In this document: one piece after another, positions 6,491 to 14,417 of the stretch
How the letters are laid out: each line of letters opens with the position of its first letter
How positions within the stretch are numbered: position 1 is the first letter of the stretch
Assembly: GCA_050699055.1 (NCBI GenBank)
Contig: JBOHCT010000073.1
Location: 1 to 18,557 of the forward strand
Reading direction: 5' to 3'
DNA length: 18,557 bases
From: JBOHCT01 sp050699055
GTDB taxonomy: Bacteria; Actinomycetota; Actinomycetes; Streptosporangiales; JBOHCT01
Position numbers and translations under genes: made by a program
The notes under the pieces: generated by a model
Told to the model about the DNA's origin: nothing
The model's database searches: none
The model's input: only the letters and a program-made list of their open reading frames with translations

Positions 6491-7495
6491 TCACAGGCGG
6501 AACAGCGCCTGCGCGTTGCCTGCGAAGATGCTTTCCCGATCCGTCTCAGACAGCCAGTCGATCGCGCGCAGATGCCCGGGAACGTCGTCGTACCAGCGCC
6601 CTGTCGTGGGGTCTTTGGTCGACCCGGCGCCCGGCTTCTCCGTGCCGAGCAGGACCCGGTCGACGCCGACGCTCTTGACCAGCAACTCGAGCGCCTCACG
6701 AGTGTAGAGAGCGGAGTCGAACCACAGCTGTCGAAGCTGGTCGGCGAAGGACGGCCCCTCGTGCCGCCTGCCCGCAGACATGAAGCGGCCGAGCTGGTAC
6801 GGCACCGCGCCGCCGCCGTGGGGCACGATGAGTTTGAGCGTCGGGAAGTCATCGAACACATCGCTCGACAGCAGGCTGATGATCGAGATGGTCTCCTCCG
6901 CCACGAAATGGAGGCTGTAGCTCTCCCGGGCGGGGGGACGGCAGCCGGCGGAGTGGATCATCGCGGGCACGTCCAACTCGCACAGCGCCTCGTAGAGGGG
7001 GTACCAGTACCGGTCGCCCATGGCCGGCGGCACCTGCGTACCCTCGTACGGATCCGGGTTGATCAGGCACCCTACGAATCCGAGCTCGTTCACGCAGCGG
7101 CGCAGCTCCTCGGCCCAGTCGGCGGGCCGCAGCTCAGGCGACTGCGGGAGGCCGGCGATACCGCGGAACCGCTCCGGCAGCAGAGCGCAGACCTGGGAGA
7201 TGACGTCGTTGGTCGCCGCGCAGAACCACTCCACGATCCGGGCGGGGGACTCACTGTGCATCATCTGGAACGGCCGCGGCGACGTTAGCTGGACGTCGAT
7301 GCCGATGGTGTCCAGGTGGTCGATGTGGGAGATCCCGCCGAACGGCGGCAGGGGCGCCTCCAGCGCCTCCCTGATCTGGGCGTCGCTGAACGACAGGCGG
7401 CCACGGCCGTGGCTCCCCCGGGCGGCGAGGAGCCCCGCCTTGTACGCGTACAGGCCCGAGGGGGCGCTGACATGACCGTGCGCGTCAATGATCAC
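6491..7495 (-). CDS. Amidohydrolase-superfamily protein, LigJ-like
   Basis: A 334-residue amidohydrolase-2 type metalloenzyme. Metal-site residues visible are His6-x-His8 in IIDAHGHV, His181 in MIHSAG, His226 in VPHGGG and Glu286 in LLGTEKPGAGS. The usual Asp of the family (GTDxP) is replaced by Glu, and the following KDPTTGRWYDD segment resembles what I recall of 4-oxalomesaconate hydratase LigJ rather than decarboxylases such as ACMSD. LigJ hydrates an unsaturated keto-tricarboxylate in ring-cleavage pathways; hydration or hydrolysis of a related acid is inferred here. GTG 7495 is chosen because AGGAG lies 10 bases upstream and the protein then starts like LigJ; ATG 7534 lacks a ribosome binding site. 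It is convergent to the MetE-like gene and divergent from the importer. Confidence 0.82.
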   Translation of the reverse strand: MIIDAHGHVSAPSGLYAYKAGLLAARGSHGRGRLSFSDAQIREALEAPLPPFGGISHIDHLDTIGIDVQLTSPRPFQMMHSESPARIVEWFCAATNDVISQVCALLPERFRGIAGLPQSPELRPADWAEELRRCVNELGFVGCLINPDPYEGTQVPPAMGDRYWYPLYEALCELDVPAMIHSAGCRPPARESYSLHFVAEETISIISLLSSDVFDDFPTLKLIVPHGGGAVPYQLGRFMSAGRRHEGPSFADQLRQLWFDSALYTREALELLVKSVGVDRVLLGTEKPGAGSTKDPTTGRWYDDVPGHLRAIDWLSETDRESIFAGNAQALFRL

Positions 7496-7537
7496 CGATG
7501 ACCCGCTCCTTGACGTGCTGGACCGATTACGCATCAA

Positions 7538-7549
7538 ATTGCCTACAAG
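7538..7549. promoter_or_regulatory. Candidate operator motif, copy 1
   Basis: ATTGCCTACAAG lies about 45 bases upstream of the amidohydrolase start. It matches 11 of 12 bases of a motif upstream of the family-5 binding protein (14345-14356). The core TTG-N4-CAA resembles GntR/FadR-type half-sites. No regulator gene is present in the window. Confidence 0.35.
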
Positions 7550-7938
7550 GTAGTGAGCAAGCGCCGCGAATGTCTAGGTCGGTGACTCGAGGGGAAGCGA
7601 GTAGAAGACGTCCGAAGCGGCGTCACACTCCCGCGGCGGAATGGCATCTGTTTGATGACGCCCGTCACGCGTCGTCACTGCTTTCGCGCTGCCTCCCGGG
7701 ACCCGCCGCCGGGCGACGGGGAAGCGGCGAGCCAACGAGACATTCGATGCCTCGCGGTACGTGGGAACACCGCCGCACCAGTGGCAAAGCGTCTCCGCAC
7801 CCAGCGACAGTGACCTGTCCGTTTGAACCGACGACGCGCCCCTGGACCCCGCGTCAAGCCGCATGCGCCTGAGCGATCCGGTCCAGCGCGGGCGCGGTCC
7901 GCGCCGTCCCTGGGTCATCTGACCTACGACGCATCCTC

Positions 7939-7967
7939 TTGCGATCGTACGAATTCCGGTCTAGCCT
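7939..7967 (+). promoter_or_regulatory. Probable promoter of the importer operon
   Basis: TTGCGA (7939-7944), 17 bases, TAGCCT (7962-7967) matches the actinobacterial vegetative pattern (TTGnnn, TAnnnT), and places a start about 55 bases ahead of the GTG codon. The palindrome TCGTACGA (7945-7952) overlaps the spacer and could be an operator. Confidence 0.45.
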
Positions 7968-8028
7968 TTCGCTATCTGTTGCGGGGGCACGCGAAGCCAT
8001 AGTTCGGTCCACGCTCAGAGGAGGAGCG

Positions 8029-9366
8029 GTGAGGACGTATCCACGCTCGCAGGGGGCCAGGAAGGTCCTGCTGCCCGTCGTAGCCGCCCTGTCGGTCACG
8101 GTTGCCGCCTGTGGCGGGAGCGGCGCCGCCGGCTCGGGCTCCGGAAACTCCGCGGGCGGGGGCGGGGCGCAGGCGGCCGGTCCCGTCAAGTGCGGCCCCG
8201 GGAACGGCGGAAAGGCCACAGGCACCCCGATCAAGCTCGGCGCGATCGTCACCAAGCAGCCGGGCACGGACTTCACCGACATCTCGAACATGGCCAAGGC
8301 CTACTTCGAGTGCGTCAACGACAACGGCGGCGTGCGCGGCCACCCGATCAAGTACCTCGTCGAGACCGAGCAGACCGACCCCGGTCAGGACGCATCTCTC
8401 GCGCGGAAGCTGATCGAGAGCGAGGGCGTGCTCGGGATGGTCGGCAACACGAGCATCATCGACTGCGCCGTCAACCACAAGTACTACGAGAAGCAGGGCA
8501 TCTACGTCATCGGCGCGGGAATCGCGCCAGAGTGCTGGTCGACTCCGAACAACGCGACAGTGAACATGGGCCCTCGATTCAGCGTCGACGGCGCCGTGCA
8601 GTACGTCATCCGGCAGGACGCGAAGAAGATCATCTTGGATCAGGCGAAGGTTCCTGGAGCCGGTTGGATAGCGGATGGCACCAAGGCGATCGCGAAAGAC
8701 GCCGGTGTCCCGACAGTAACGCTCGCCGAGAACGTGCCGATCCAGGACGCGAACTCAATCGCTCTCAAGCTGGTCCAGGCGGCCGGGGACGACGGCGCGG
8801 TCGTCATAAACTTCACGCCGCCCGAGGCGCTGAAGATCCTGCAGGCCGCACAGCGGCTGGGCCTCGAGGATCGCGTCATCTGGGCATGCGGGACGACCTG
8901 CAACACCGACTTCCTGGCGAAAGCCCTGGGCTCGCGGTGGGACGGCAAGCTTGGCATCAACGCTGAGCTCAGCCTGTACGACGCGAAGGGGAAGGATCTC
9001 GAGCTCTACCGTGCCGTCCGGCAGAAGTACGCGCCGAGCCTCCCGCTCGGGAGCTTCAGCCAGATGGGCTTCGTCGCGGCGGTGATCGCCGTCAGTGCCC
9101 TGCAAGACGTCGAGGGCAAGTACACCGTGGAGAGCGTCAACAAAGCATTCGTGAGCGTCAAGAACTACCACACGGATCTGCTGTGCGATCCGTGGTACTA
9201 CGGCCATGCCCCGTTGCACATCACCAACAACACCGACATCACCGTGACGCCGCAGGGCGATCACATGGTGAAAAAGGAAGGATGCCACGACATCTCCGCG
9301 GTCGATCCACTCATCGCGAAGGTTCGCAAGATCGAGAAGAAACACCCAGAGCTCACCGGCCGGTAG
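8029..9366 (+). CDS. ABC importer substrate-binding lipoprotein, Liv/HAAT type
   Basis: A 445-residue type I periplasmic-binding-fold protein (Leu/Ile/Val-binding or ABC-type amide/urea class). The signal peptide ends in the lipobox VTVAAC with Cys28 as the lipidation site, followed by a Gly/Ser/Ala linker and then IKLGAIVTKQPG, the first strand of the fold. It should sit on the outer face of the membrane and deliver its ligand to the permeases encoded next. GTG 8029 is preferred over upstream starts because it gives a normal signal peptide and has AGGAGG at 8019-8024. Several paired cysteines in the mature part (for example GTTCNTD and CHD) suggest disulfides. The ligand is unknown; in such clusters these importers often carry carboxylates or aromatics rather than amino acids. 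Confidence 0.88.
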   Translation: MRTYPRSQGARKVLLPVVAALSVTVAACGGSGAAGSGSGNSAGGGGAQAAGPVKCGPGNGGKATGTPIKLGAIVTKQPGTDFTDISNMAKAYFECVNDNGGVRGHPIKYLVETEQTDPGQDASLARKLIESEGVLGMVGNTSIIDCAVNHKYYEKQGIYVIGAGIAPECWSTPNNATVNMGPRFSVDGAVQYVIRQDAKKIILDQAKVPGAGWIADGTKAIAKDAGVPTVTLAENVPIQDANSIALKLVQAAGDDGAVVINFTPPEALKILQAAQRLGLEDRVIWACGTTCNTDFLAKALGSRWDGKLGINAELSLYDAKGKDLELYRAVRQKYAPSLPLGSFSQMGFVAAVIAVSALQDVEGKYTVESVNKAFVSVKNYHTDLLCDPWYYGHAPLHITNNTDITVTPQGDHMVKKEGCHDISAVDPLIAKVRKIEKKHPELTGR

Positions 9367-9398
9367 CAGGATCCGCGTCGAGCGACCCGGGAGACCCG

Positions 9399-10286
9399 AT
9401 GCCCAGCTGGCAGGACTTCGAGCCCTTCATCGTCACGGGCCTGGCTCTGGGCGGTGTGTACGGCCTGTCCGCGACCGGGATGGTGGTCCTGTACCGGGCG
9501 ACGGGGGTGCTGAACCTCGCGTTCGGCGCCGTCGGTGCCATGGGCGCCTTCATCTCGTGGACGCTGGTCAACAACACGGCGCTTCCCGACTGGGTCTCCT
9601 ACCTCGTCTGCGTGGCGTTCGGCGGCCTCGTCACGCTCGCCTACGGCATGATGTTCGGTCGCCCACTGGCCGGGCGCGATGCCCTCGTCAAGGCGGTGGC
9701 CACGCTCGGGCTGGCGTTGATCCTGCTGGGCGCCATGTCGTGGATATGGAGCGACAAGGCCCGGTCTCTGGTCCTGCCGACGTCCAACTGGAGCTACGAG
9801 ATCGGCAAGGTACTCGTCAGCTGGACCCAGATCATCGCGCTCGCGCTGGGCATCCTGGTGACGGTCTGTACGGCGGCCTTCCTGCGGTTCACCAGGCTCG
9901 GCACCGCCATGCGGGCCCTCGCCAACGACCGCGAGATCACCGCGACCCTGGGCGTGCCGGTACGGCGCGTCGAGGCCGCGGCGTGGCTCGGGTCGGGCCT
10001 GCTCTCGGGTGCGGCGGGGCTGCTGCTCTCCAACCTCGTCGGGTTGGACGCCGCCACCTTGACCTTCCTCGTCATCTCATCGCTGGCGGCGACCCTCATC
10101 GCGCGCCTTCGGTCGATCGCCGTGACCCTCGTCGCCGGTCTCGTGGTGGGGCTCGTCGACGCGCTCGTCACACCGTTCCTGTCGATCTCCGCGTACCGGG
10201 ACATCACGCCGTTCGTGCTCGCGATCATCGCGCTCCTCTGGCTGTCGCGCCGCGGTGGGGGCGTGCTCTCGCGAGGGGGTCTCTAG
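9399..10286 (+). CDS. livH: Branched-chain-type ABC permease LivH
   Basis: A 295-residue, mostly hydrophobic inner-membrane permease of the LivH class. It carries the family's opening segment (FIVTGLALGGVYGLSATGMVVLYRATG in part) and the cytoplasmic coupling-loop pattern GTAMRALANDREITATLGV near 165-185. GGGAG at 9389-9393 gives a 5-base spacing to ATG 9399. It follows the binding protein by 32 bases. The stop TAG (10284-10286) is formed by the terminal bases of the MITE-like element inserted directly behind it, so the present C-terminus (LSRGGL) may have been set by that insertion. The length is normal for the family, so function is probably kept. Confidence 0.9.
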   Translation: MPSWQDFEPFIVTGLALGGVYGLSATGMVVLYRATGVLNLAFGAVGAMGAFISWTLVNNTALPDWVSYLVCVAFGGLVTLAYGMMFGRPLAGRDALVKAVATLGLALILLGAMSWIWSDKARSLVLPTSNWSYEIGKVLVSWTQIIALALGILVTVCTAAFLRFTRLGTAMRALANDREITATLGVPVRRVEAAAWLGSGLLSGAAGLLLSNLVGLDAATLTFLVISSLAATLIARLRSIAVTLVAGLVVGLVDALVTPFLSISAYRDITPFVLAIIALLWLSRRGGGVLSRGGL

Positions 10287-10446
10287 TGGTCTGTCAGAGG
10301 AGCCGTTTGTTGGTTGCACGACGCCCAGGCGGCGCCTCGCTGCGTTGTCGTCAGTCGGCGCATCACCAGTGCGCCTCCTTCCTCCGCCTTGCGATGCATC
10401 CGCCTGGACCGCCGTTCACGGGGCAGACCCCTCTGACGGACCACTA
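10284..10446 (+). mobile_element. 163-bp MITE-like element, copy 2
   Basis: TAGTGGTCTGTCAGAGG (10284-10300) and CCTCTGACGGACCACTA (10430-10446) are inverted repeats with one mismatch in 17. They extend by one base to CTAG on both sides, which could reflect a TA or CTAG target duplication. The interior has no gene. A diverged copy in opposite orientation lies at 1-129. A non-autonomous element mobilised by an IS in trans is the best explanation. It separates livH from livM within the importer operon. Confidence 0.75.
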
Positions 10447-10457
10447 GGGACATGCGC

Positions 10458-11543
10458 ATGGAGCCGATGGGCACGGCCGCGGAGGCCTCGGACCGCGCGT
10501 GGACCGGCGCGACGGTGTCGCGCCTCGGCCGCGGCCAGCGCGTGCGTATGGCGGGTGTCGCGGCGCTGTTCGTTTTCTTCCTGGTCGGGCTGCCGGCCCT
10601 GCTCAGCGTGTACTGGCTGGACGTGCTGACACTCGCCGCCGTCTACTCCGTCGTCGCGCTCGGGCTCGGTGTCCTGATGGGGCGGGTCGGCCTGGTCTCA
10701 CTGGGTCAGATCGCCGTCCTGGCGCTCGGCGCCTGGGTCGCCGCTCGAATCGCTTTCGCGACACCGCTCCCTTTCCCTGTCGTACTGCTGCTCGCCGGGC
10801 TGATCACCGCGGTGCTCGGCACGATGGTCGGCCTGCCGGCTCTGCGCCTGAGCGGCCTCTACCTCGCGTTGATCACACTCATGATGGCGGGCGCGATCAC
10901 CGTGGTGCTGGCGGCGACCAACTTCCCCAACGGCGGTTCCGGGTTCCTTGGCCACACCGAGTCGACGTCCGCCGCCTCGGTCCCTCGCCCGGCGATCGCC
11001 CCCAGCGATCCCGCCTACTTCCGTTACACGGTGATCGTGGCGGCGTTGATGTTCCTGCTCGCCTTCATCCACGTCCGGGGCAAGCCGGGTCGCGCCTGGG
11101 CGGCGATCAGGCAGAGCGAGCCCGCGGCGCTCGCCGCGGGCGTCAACATCACTCTGTACAAGCTCTGGGCCTTCGCGCTGGCCTCCTTCATGACCGGCGT
11201 CGGGGGCGGCCTGCTCGCGGCCGGCGTCGGCAGGCTTTACACCTATCAGTTCCCCACGAGCGACTCGATCCTGCTGCTGGCCGTCGTCCTCATGGGCGGG
11301 ATCTACAGCCTGTGGGGCGCGATCGTCGCCGGCATCTTGATGAAGGTCTTCCCCGCGGTGCTCGACATCTGGAACCTGCCGGCCGACCTGCTGACGATCC
11401 TCTTCGGCATCGGCGCGGTCCAGGTGCTGGCGACGGCGCCGGCCGGGCTCGCTGCCCAGGTGCCGAGGGATCTGGCCAGGCTCGGTCGCCTGGTCGCGCG
11501 CGTGATCAAACGCTACGCGGGCAGGAGGAAGGGCCGACAATGA
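10458..11543 (+). CDS. livM: Branched-chain-type ABC permease LivM
   Basis: A 361-residue membrane permease of the LivM class with about ten hydrophobic segments. It has typical stretches such as LGLGVLMGRVGLVSLGQ, GLPALRLSGLYLALITL and the coupling loop GRAWAAIRQSEPAALAAGVNITLYK in part. The C-terminal tail is strongly basic (KRYAGRRKGRQ). ATG 10458 is preferred, with GGGA (10447-10450) 7 bases upstream; ATG 10452 has it too close. That site begins directly after the MITE-like element. The stop overlaps the LivG start (ATGA), showing translational coupling. Confidence 0.9.
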   Translation: MEPMGTAAEASDRAWTGATVSRLGRGQRVRMAGVAALFVFFLVGLPALLSVYWLDVLTLAAVYSVVALGLGVLMGRVGLVSLGQIAVLALGAWVAARIAFATPLPFPVVLLLAGLITAVLGTMVGLPALRLSGLYLALITLMMAGAITVVLAATNFPNGGSGFLGHTESTSAASVPRPAIAPSDPAYFRYTVIVAALMFLLAFIHVRGKPGRAWAAIRQSEPAALAAGVNITLYKLWAFALASFMTGVGGGLLAAGVGRLYTYQFPTSDSILLLAVVLMGGIYSLWGAIVAGILMKVFPAVLDIWNLPADLLTILFGIGAVQVLATAPAGLAAQVPRDLARLGRLVARVIKRYAGRRKGRQ

Positions 11544-12256
11544 TCGAGATCGACGGTCTGACCGTCCGGTTCGGCGGTGTCACCCCACTCGACGACATGA
11601 CCGTGCGGTTCGCGAGCGGCACCTGCGGGTTGATCGGCCCCAACGGGGCGGGGAAGACGACGTTCTTCAACGTCCTGAGCGGGTTCGTGCCCCCCGTCGC
11701 CGGGAGCGTACGGGCCTTCAGCGACGACCTGCTGTCCATGCCCCACTACCAGCGGGCGCGGTGGGGACTGCGGCGGACGTTCCAGACCGAGCAGGCCATC
11801 GAGGAGCTGTCGGTGGCCGACAACGTGGCGATGGTGCACGAGCACTCGAAGCAGGGCCGCGGCTCGCGACGGGACAACGTGCTGGAGGCGCTCGCCTTCG
11901 TCGGCCTTGACGTGGATCCGAACGCGAGGGTCGGGACGCTCGGAGCGGGCGAGCGGCGCCTGGTCGAGGTCGCGCGCGCGGTCGTCGGCAAGCCCCGGCT
12001 CGTGCTTCTCGACGAGCCGGCGGCGGGGCTTCCCGACGACGAGACCGAGCACCTGGGAACGGTGATCCGAGGGATCCCCGAGCACTCGGGCGCCCTTGTG
12101 ATCATGGTCGACCACGACATGGGCCTGGTGTCCGCCTGCTGTGAGGTCACCGCCGTCCTCGACTTCGGCAAGCTGATCTCGTCCGGCCCGACCGCGAAGG
12201 TCCTGCGCGAAGAACAGGTCATCCGGGCCTACCTCGGCGGGGAGGTGGCGGTGTGA
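11540..12256 (+). CDS. livG: ABC ATPase LivG
   Basis: A 238-residue nucleotide-binding subunit. It has Walker A GPNGAGKT (33-40), the Q-loop in RTFQT (Gln82), Walker B LVLLDEP (154-160) and switch His192 in DHDMG. The signature reads LGAGE (134-138) in place of the canonical LSGGQ, a variation seen in LivG-type ATPases. It overlaps LivM by 4 bases and LivF by 4 bases, so the three are translated together. It pairs with LivF to power the importer on the cytoplasmic face. It is slightly shorter than common LivG proteins (about 250). Confidence 0.92.
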   Translation: MIEIDGLTVRFGGVTPLDDMTVRFASGTCGLIGPNGAGKTTFFNVLSGFVPPVAGSVRAFSDDLLSMPHYQRARWGLRRTFQTEQAIEELSVADNVAMVHEHSKQGRGSRRDNVLEALAFVGLDVDPNARVGTLGAGERRLVEVARAVVGKPRLVLLDEPAAGLPDDETEHLGTVIRGIPEHSGALVIMVDHDMGLVSACCEVTAVLDFGKLISSGPTAKVLREEQVIRAYLGGEVAV

Positions 12257-13020
12257 GCCCCGCGGAAACCGCGTCGCCTCCCCTGCGCGTGCAGGGGCTG
12301 AGCGCGGCGCGGGGCGGCCGGATGGTCGTGCGTGAGGTCTCGCTGGAGGTACCGCCGGGCGAGGTGACGACGCTGCTCGGACCGAACGGCGCCGGCAAGT
12401 CCAGCCTGGTCCTCACCGTGGCGGGCGTGCTGCGACCGGAGTCCGGTGCCGTGCTGCTGGGCGAACGCGACCTCACCGCCCGCCGGCCGGAGAAGGTGCG
12501 GCAGGCGGGGGTCGCCGTCGTCCCGGAGGGCCGGCGGCTGCTGTCCGAGCTCACGGTGGCGGAGAACCTCCAGGTCGCCACCTACGCGTTGCCTCGAGCC
12601 GATGCCCGGGTCGGACGCGAGTACGCGCTCGAGCTCTTCCATGGGCTCACGGCGCGGTTGGACACCCCGGCGCGCTCGCTCTCGGGGGGCGAGCAGCAGA
12701 TGGTCGTACTCGCACAGGCTCTCGTCTCCCGGCCGCGGGTCATCCTCATCGACGAGCTCTCGCTCGGGCTCGCTCCGGTGGTCCTGCAGCGCCTCGTCCC
12801 GACGATCCGCACCGTCGCCGAGTCGGGCGTCGGGGTGCTGCTCATCGAGCAGTTCGCGACGGTCGCGCTCGCTCTCGCGCACCGGGCCTACGTCATGGAA
12901 GGTGGGACGATCCAGTTCTCCGGCCTCGCGAGCGAGCTGGAGCAGCGACCGGAGTTCCTCCACTCGGCGTATCTGCTTCGGGGCAGCGTCGGGAGGGACG
13001 GCGGCCCGGCACAGGTCTGA
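12253..13020 (+). CDS. livF: ABC ATPase LivF
   Basis: A 255-residue nucleotide-binding subunit. It has Walker A GPNGAGKS (43-50), the LivF-typical segment VPEGRRLLSELTVAENL (90-106), signature LSGGEQQ (143-149), and Walker B ILIDELS (164-170), where Glu is followed by Leu rather than Pro. GTG 12253 overlaps the LivG stop by 4 bases, and GGGGAGG at 12239-12245 gives a good spacing. It closes the five-gene importer. Confidence 0.92.
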   Translation: MSPAETASPPLRVQGLSAARGGRMVVREVSLEVPPGEVTTLLGPNGAGKSSLVLTVAGVLRPESGAVLLGERDLTARRPEKVRQAGVAVVPEGRRLLSELTVAENLQVATYALPRADARVGREYALELFHGLTARLDTPARSLSGGEQQMVVLAQALVSRPRVILIDELSLGLAPVVLQRLVPTIRTVAESGVGVLLIEQFATVALALAHRAYVMEGGTIQFSGLASELEQRPEFLHSAYLLRGSVGRDGGPAQV

Positions 13021-13054
13021 CCCATGCGGACGCCAACGGGCTGGCGGGTGCGGC

Positions 13055-13120
13055 CAAGATCCTCGTTTGTGGTCGGATCCGTGAGGAAACCGTCGTTCCA
13101 GACCAATGAAGCGGATCTTG
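13055..13120. repeat. 8-bp inverted repeat in the gap after livF
   Basis: CAAGATCC (13055-13062) and GGATCTTG (13113-13120) are exact reverse complements, 50 bases apart, with a CGGATCCG palindrome (13074-13081) between them. It could be an operator or loop site for the following dehydrogenase. No T-run marks it as a terminator. Confidence 0.3.
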
Positions 13121-13147
13121 AGTGCCGACCCGCGAAGGGAGCAGCCG

Positions 13148-14200
13148 ATGCTGGCAGCCGTCACCGCCCGCCCGCACACGATCCACGTCATCGAGCGCCC
13201 GGAGCCGGCCAACCCCCCTCCACCAGGGCACGTGCTGGTGCACCCGGAGGCGGTCGGGGTGTGCGGCTCGGACTCGCACATCTTCACGGGCGACACGGCG
13301 GCCCTCTCCGGCGCCGAGCACACCTACCCGAGGGTGCAGGGACACGAGATCTCCGCGAGGGTGGTCGCCATCGGCGCAGGGGGCGCCGACGGCCCCTCTG
13401 ACCTCGCGCCCGGACACCGTGTCGCCGTATGGCCGCTCAGCTCGTGCGGACGCTGCTACCCGTGCCGGGTCGGGCGTCCCAACGCGTGTACCGGTTTCCG
13501 TCTGGTCGGCGTGCACACCGACGGGGGTCTCCAGGAGCTGCTGAGCGTCCCTGCCACCCAGGTGTTCCCCGCCGGCGACGTGCCGCCCCACGTGGTCGCC
13601 TTCGCCGAGCCCACGTCCATCGCGATCCATGCGGTGCGGCGGGCGCGGGTCATGGCGGACGAGCACGTGGTCGTCTTGGGCGCCGGCGCCATCGGGCAGG
13701 CGGTCTGTCTCGCCGCTCTCGACCTGGGCGCGCACGTCATGGCGGTCGACCCGGTGAGCTCGCGACGCGCGCTGGCCCAGGCGGCCGGGGCGACCGGATC
13801 CTGCTGGGGTTCGGCCGCCGAGGTCGCCGCGGCCGCCCGCACGTGGAGCGGAGGGGAGGGGCCCCAGGTCGTCGTCGATGCCACGGGTAGTGCGACCGCG
13901 CTCGCGCGGGCGCTGGAGACGGTCGGCGCCGCCGGCCGGGTTGTCGTGGTCGGCATGTCGGCAGACCGAGCCCCATTTCGCTCGGGCCTGCTTCCTACCA
14001 AGGAGGTCGACGTCCTCGGATCCAGCTGCTGCGACGGCGGGGAGTTCGCAGCGGCGGTCGACCTCGTCGGGCGCTGTGTCTCCGCGGTTGGCCGCCTCGT
14101 CTCGCATCGGATCCCCCTCGCCGAGGCGGATCGAGCGATGGAGCTGGCCGCCGCAGCTCCGGAGGACGTGATGAAGGTACTGGTCACGCCCGGAACTTGA
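13148..14200 (+). CDS. Zinc-dependent alcohol dehydrogenase (MDR family), second
   Basis: A 350-residue medium-chain dehydrogenase. Catalytic zinc residues are Cys39 in GVCGSD, His66-Glu67 and Glu154. The structural zinc lobe is Cys100, Cys103, Cys106 and Cys114. The cofactor motif VLGAGAIG lies at 176-183. ATG 13148 is chosen for AAGGGAG (13135-13141) 6 bases upstream; ATG 13106 has no such site. It lies 127 bases after the importer in the same direction and may act on the imported compound or a product. The sequence resembles sorbitol/threonine/galactitol-type dehydrogenases. The exact substrate is unknown. Confidence 0.88.
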   Translation: MLAAVTARPHTIHVIERPEPANPPPPGHVLVHPEAVGVCGSDSHIFTGDTAALSGAEHTYPRVQGHEISARVVAIGAGGADGPSDLAPGHRVAVWPLSSCGRCYPCRVGRPNACTGFRLVGVHTDGGLQELLSVPATQVFPAGDVPPHVVAFAEPTSIAIHAVRRARVMADEHVVVLGAGAIGQAVCLAALDLGAHVMAVDPVSSRRALAQAAGATGSCWGSAAEVAAAARTWSGGEGPQVVVDATGSATALARALETVGAAGRVVVVGMSADRAPFRSGLLPTKEVDVLGSSCCDGGEFAAAVDLVGRCVSAVGRLVSHRIPLAEADRAMELAAAAPEDVMKVLVTPGT

Positions 14201-14281
14201 GCCCTCCTGCGGAGAGTTGCCGCGAGAGCGGACAACGGGTGGACACGGCGACGGGAGGGCGGTAGGCGCGGGAGCGTTAGA

Positions 14282-14356
14282 GGTATTTCGCGTGGAGAAA
14301 TACCGTGTCCAAGGCTGGTAGACGGCAACAGGCTTGTCTACGATATTGCCAACAAG
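14282..14356 (+). promoter_or_regulatory. Cluster of palindromes upstream of the family-5 binding protein
   Basis: Three nested dyads precede the gene. GGTATTTC/GAAATACC (14282-14289, 14297-14304) is a perfect 8-bp hairpin. GTAGAC/GTCTAC (14318-14323, 14336-14341) repeats a GT-CT-AC core like FadR/GntR half-sites. CTTGT/ACAAG (14333-14337, 14352-14356) follows. ATTGCCAACAAG (14345-14356) matches the motif at 7538-7549. Dense symmetry and lower GC than the surroundings suggest promoter and operator sites. Confidence 0.45.
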
Positions 14357-14417
14357 CGGGAGGACGTCCGGAGGAGGAACGCGCGGCCAGAATTCCCGGC
14401 GAATGGAGCGGTGTCTC

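Larger units (their letters stand above)
7496..8028. other. 533-base divergent intergenic region
   Basis: No convincing gene is seen. Short open frames here (for example 7498-7872 on + and 7918-7574 on -) lack ribosome binding sites and show no recognisable protein. The region should hold the promoters of the amidohydrolase (left) and the importer (right). It also contains a possible operator at 7538-7549. Confidence 0.6.

Noticed and set aside
7498..7918. Small ORFs in the divergent intergenic region
   Set aside because: They have no ribosome binding site, atypical composition, and overlapping candidates on both strands without a recognisable protein.
9183..9398. N-terminal extension of LivH from 9183
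   Set aside because: It overlaps the end of the binding-protein gene and is Arg/His-rich; ATG 9399 has a good ribosome binding site and starts with the family's hydrophobic segment.
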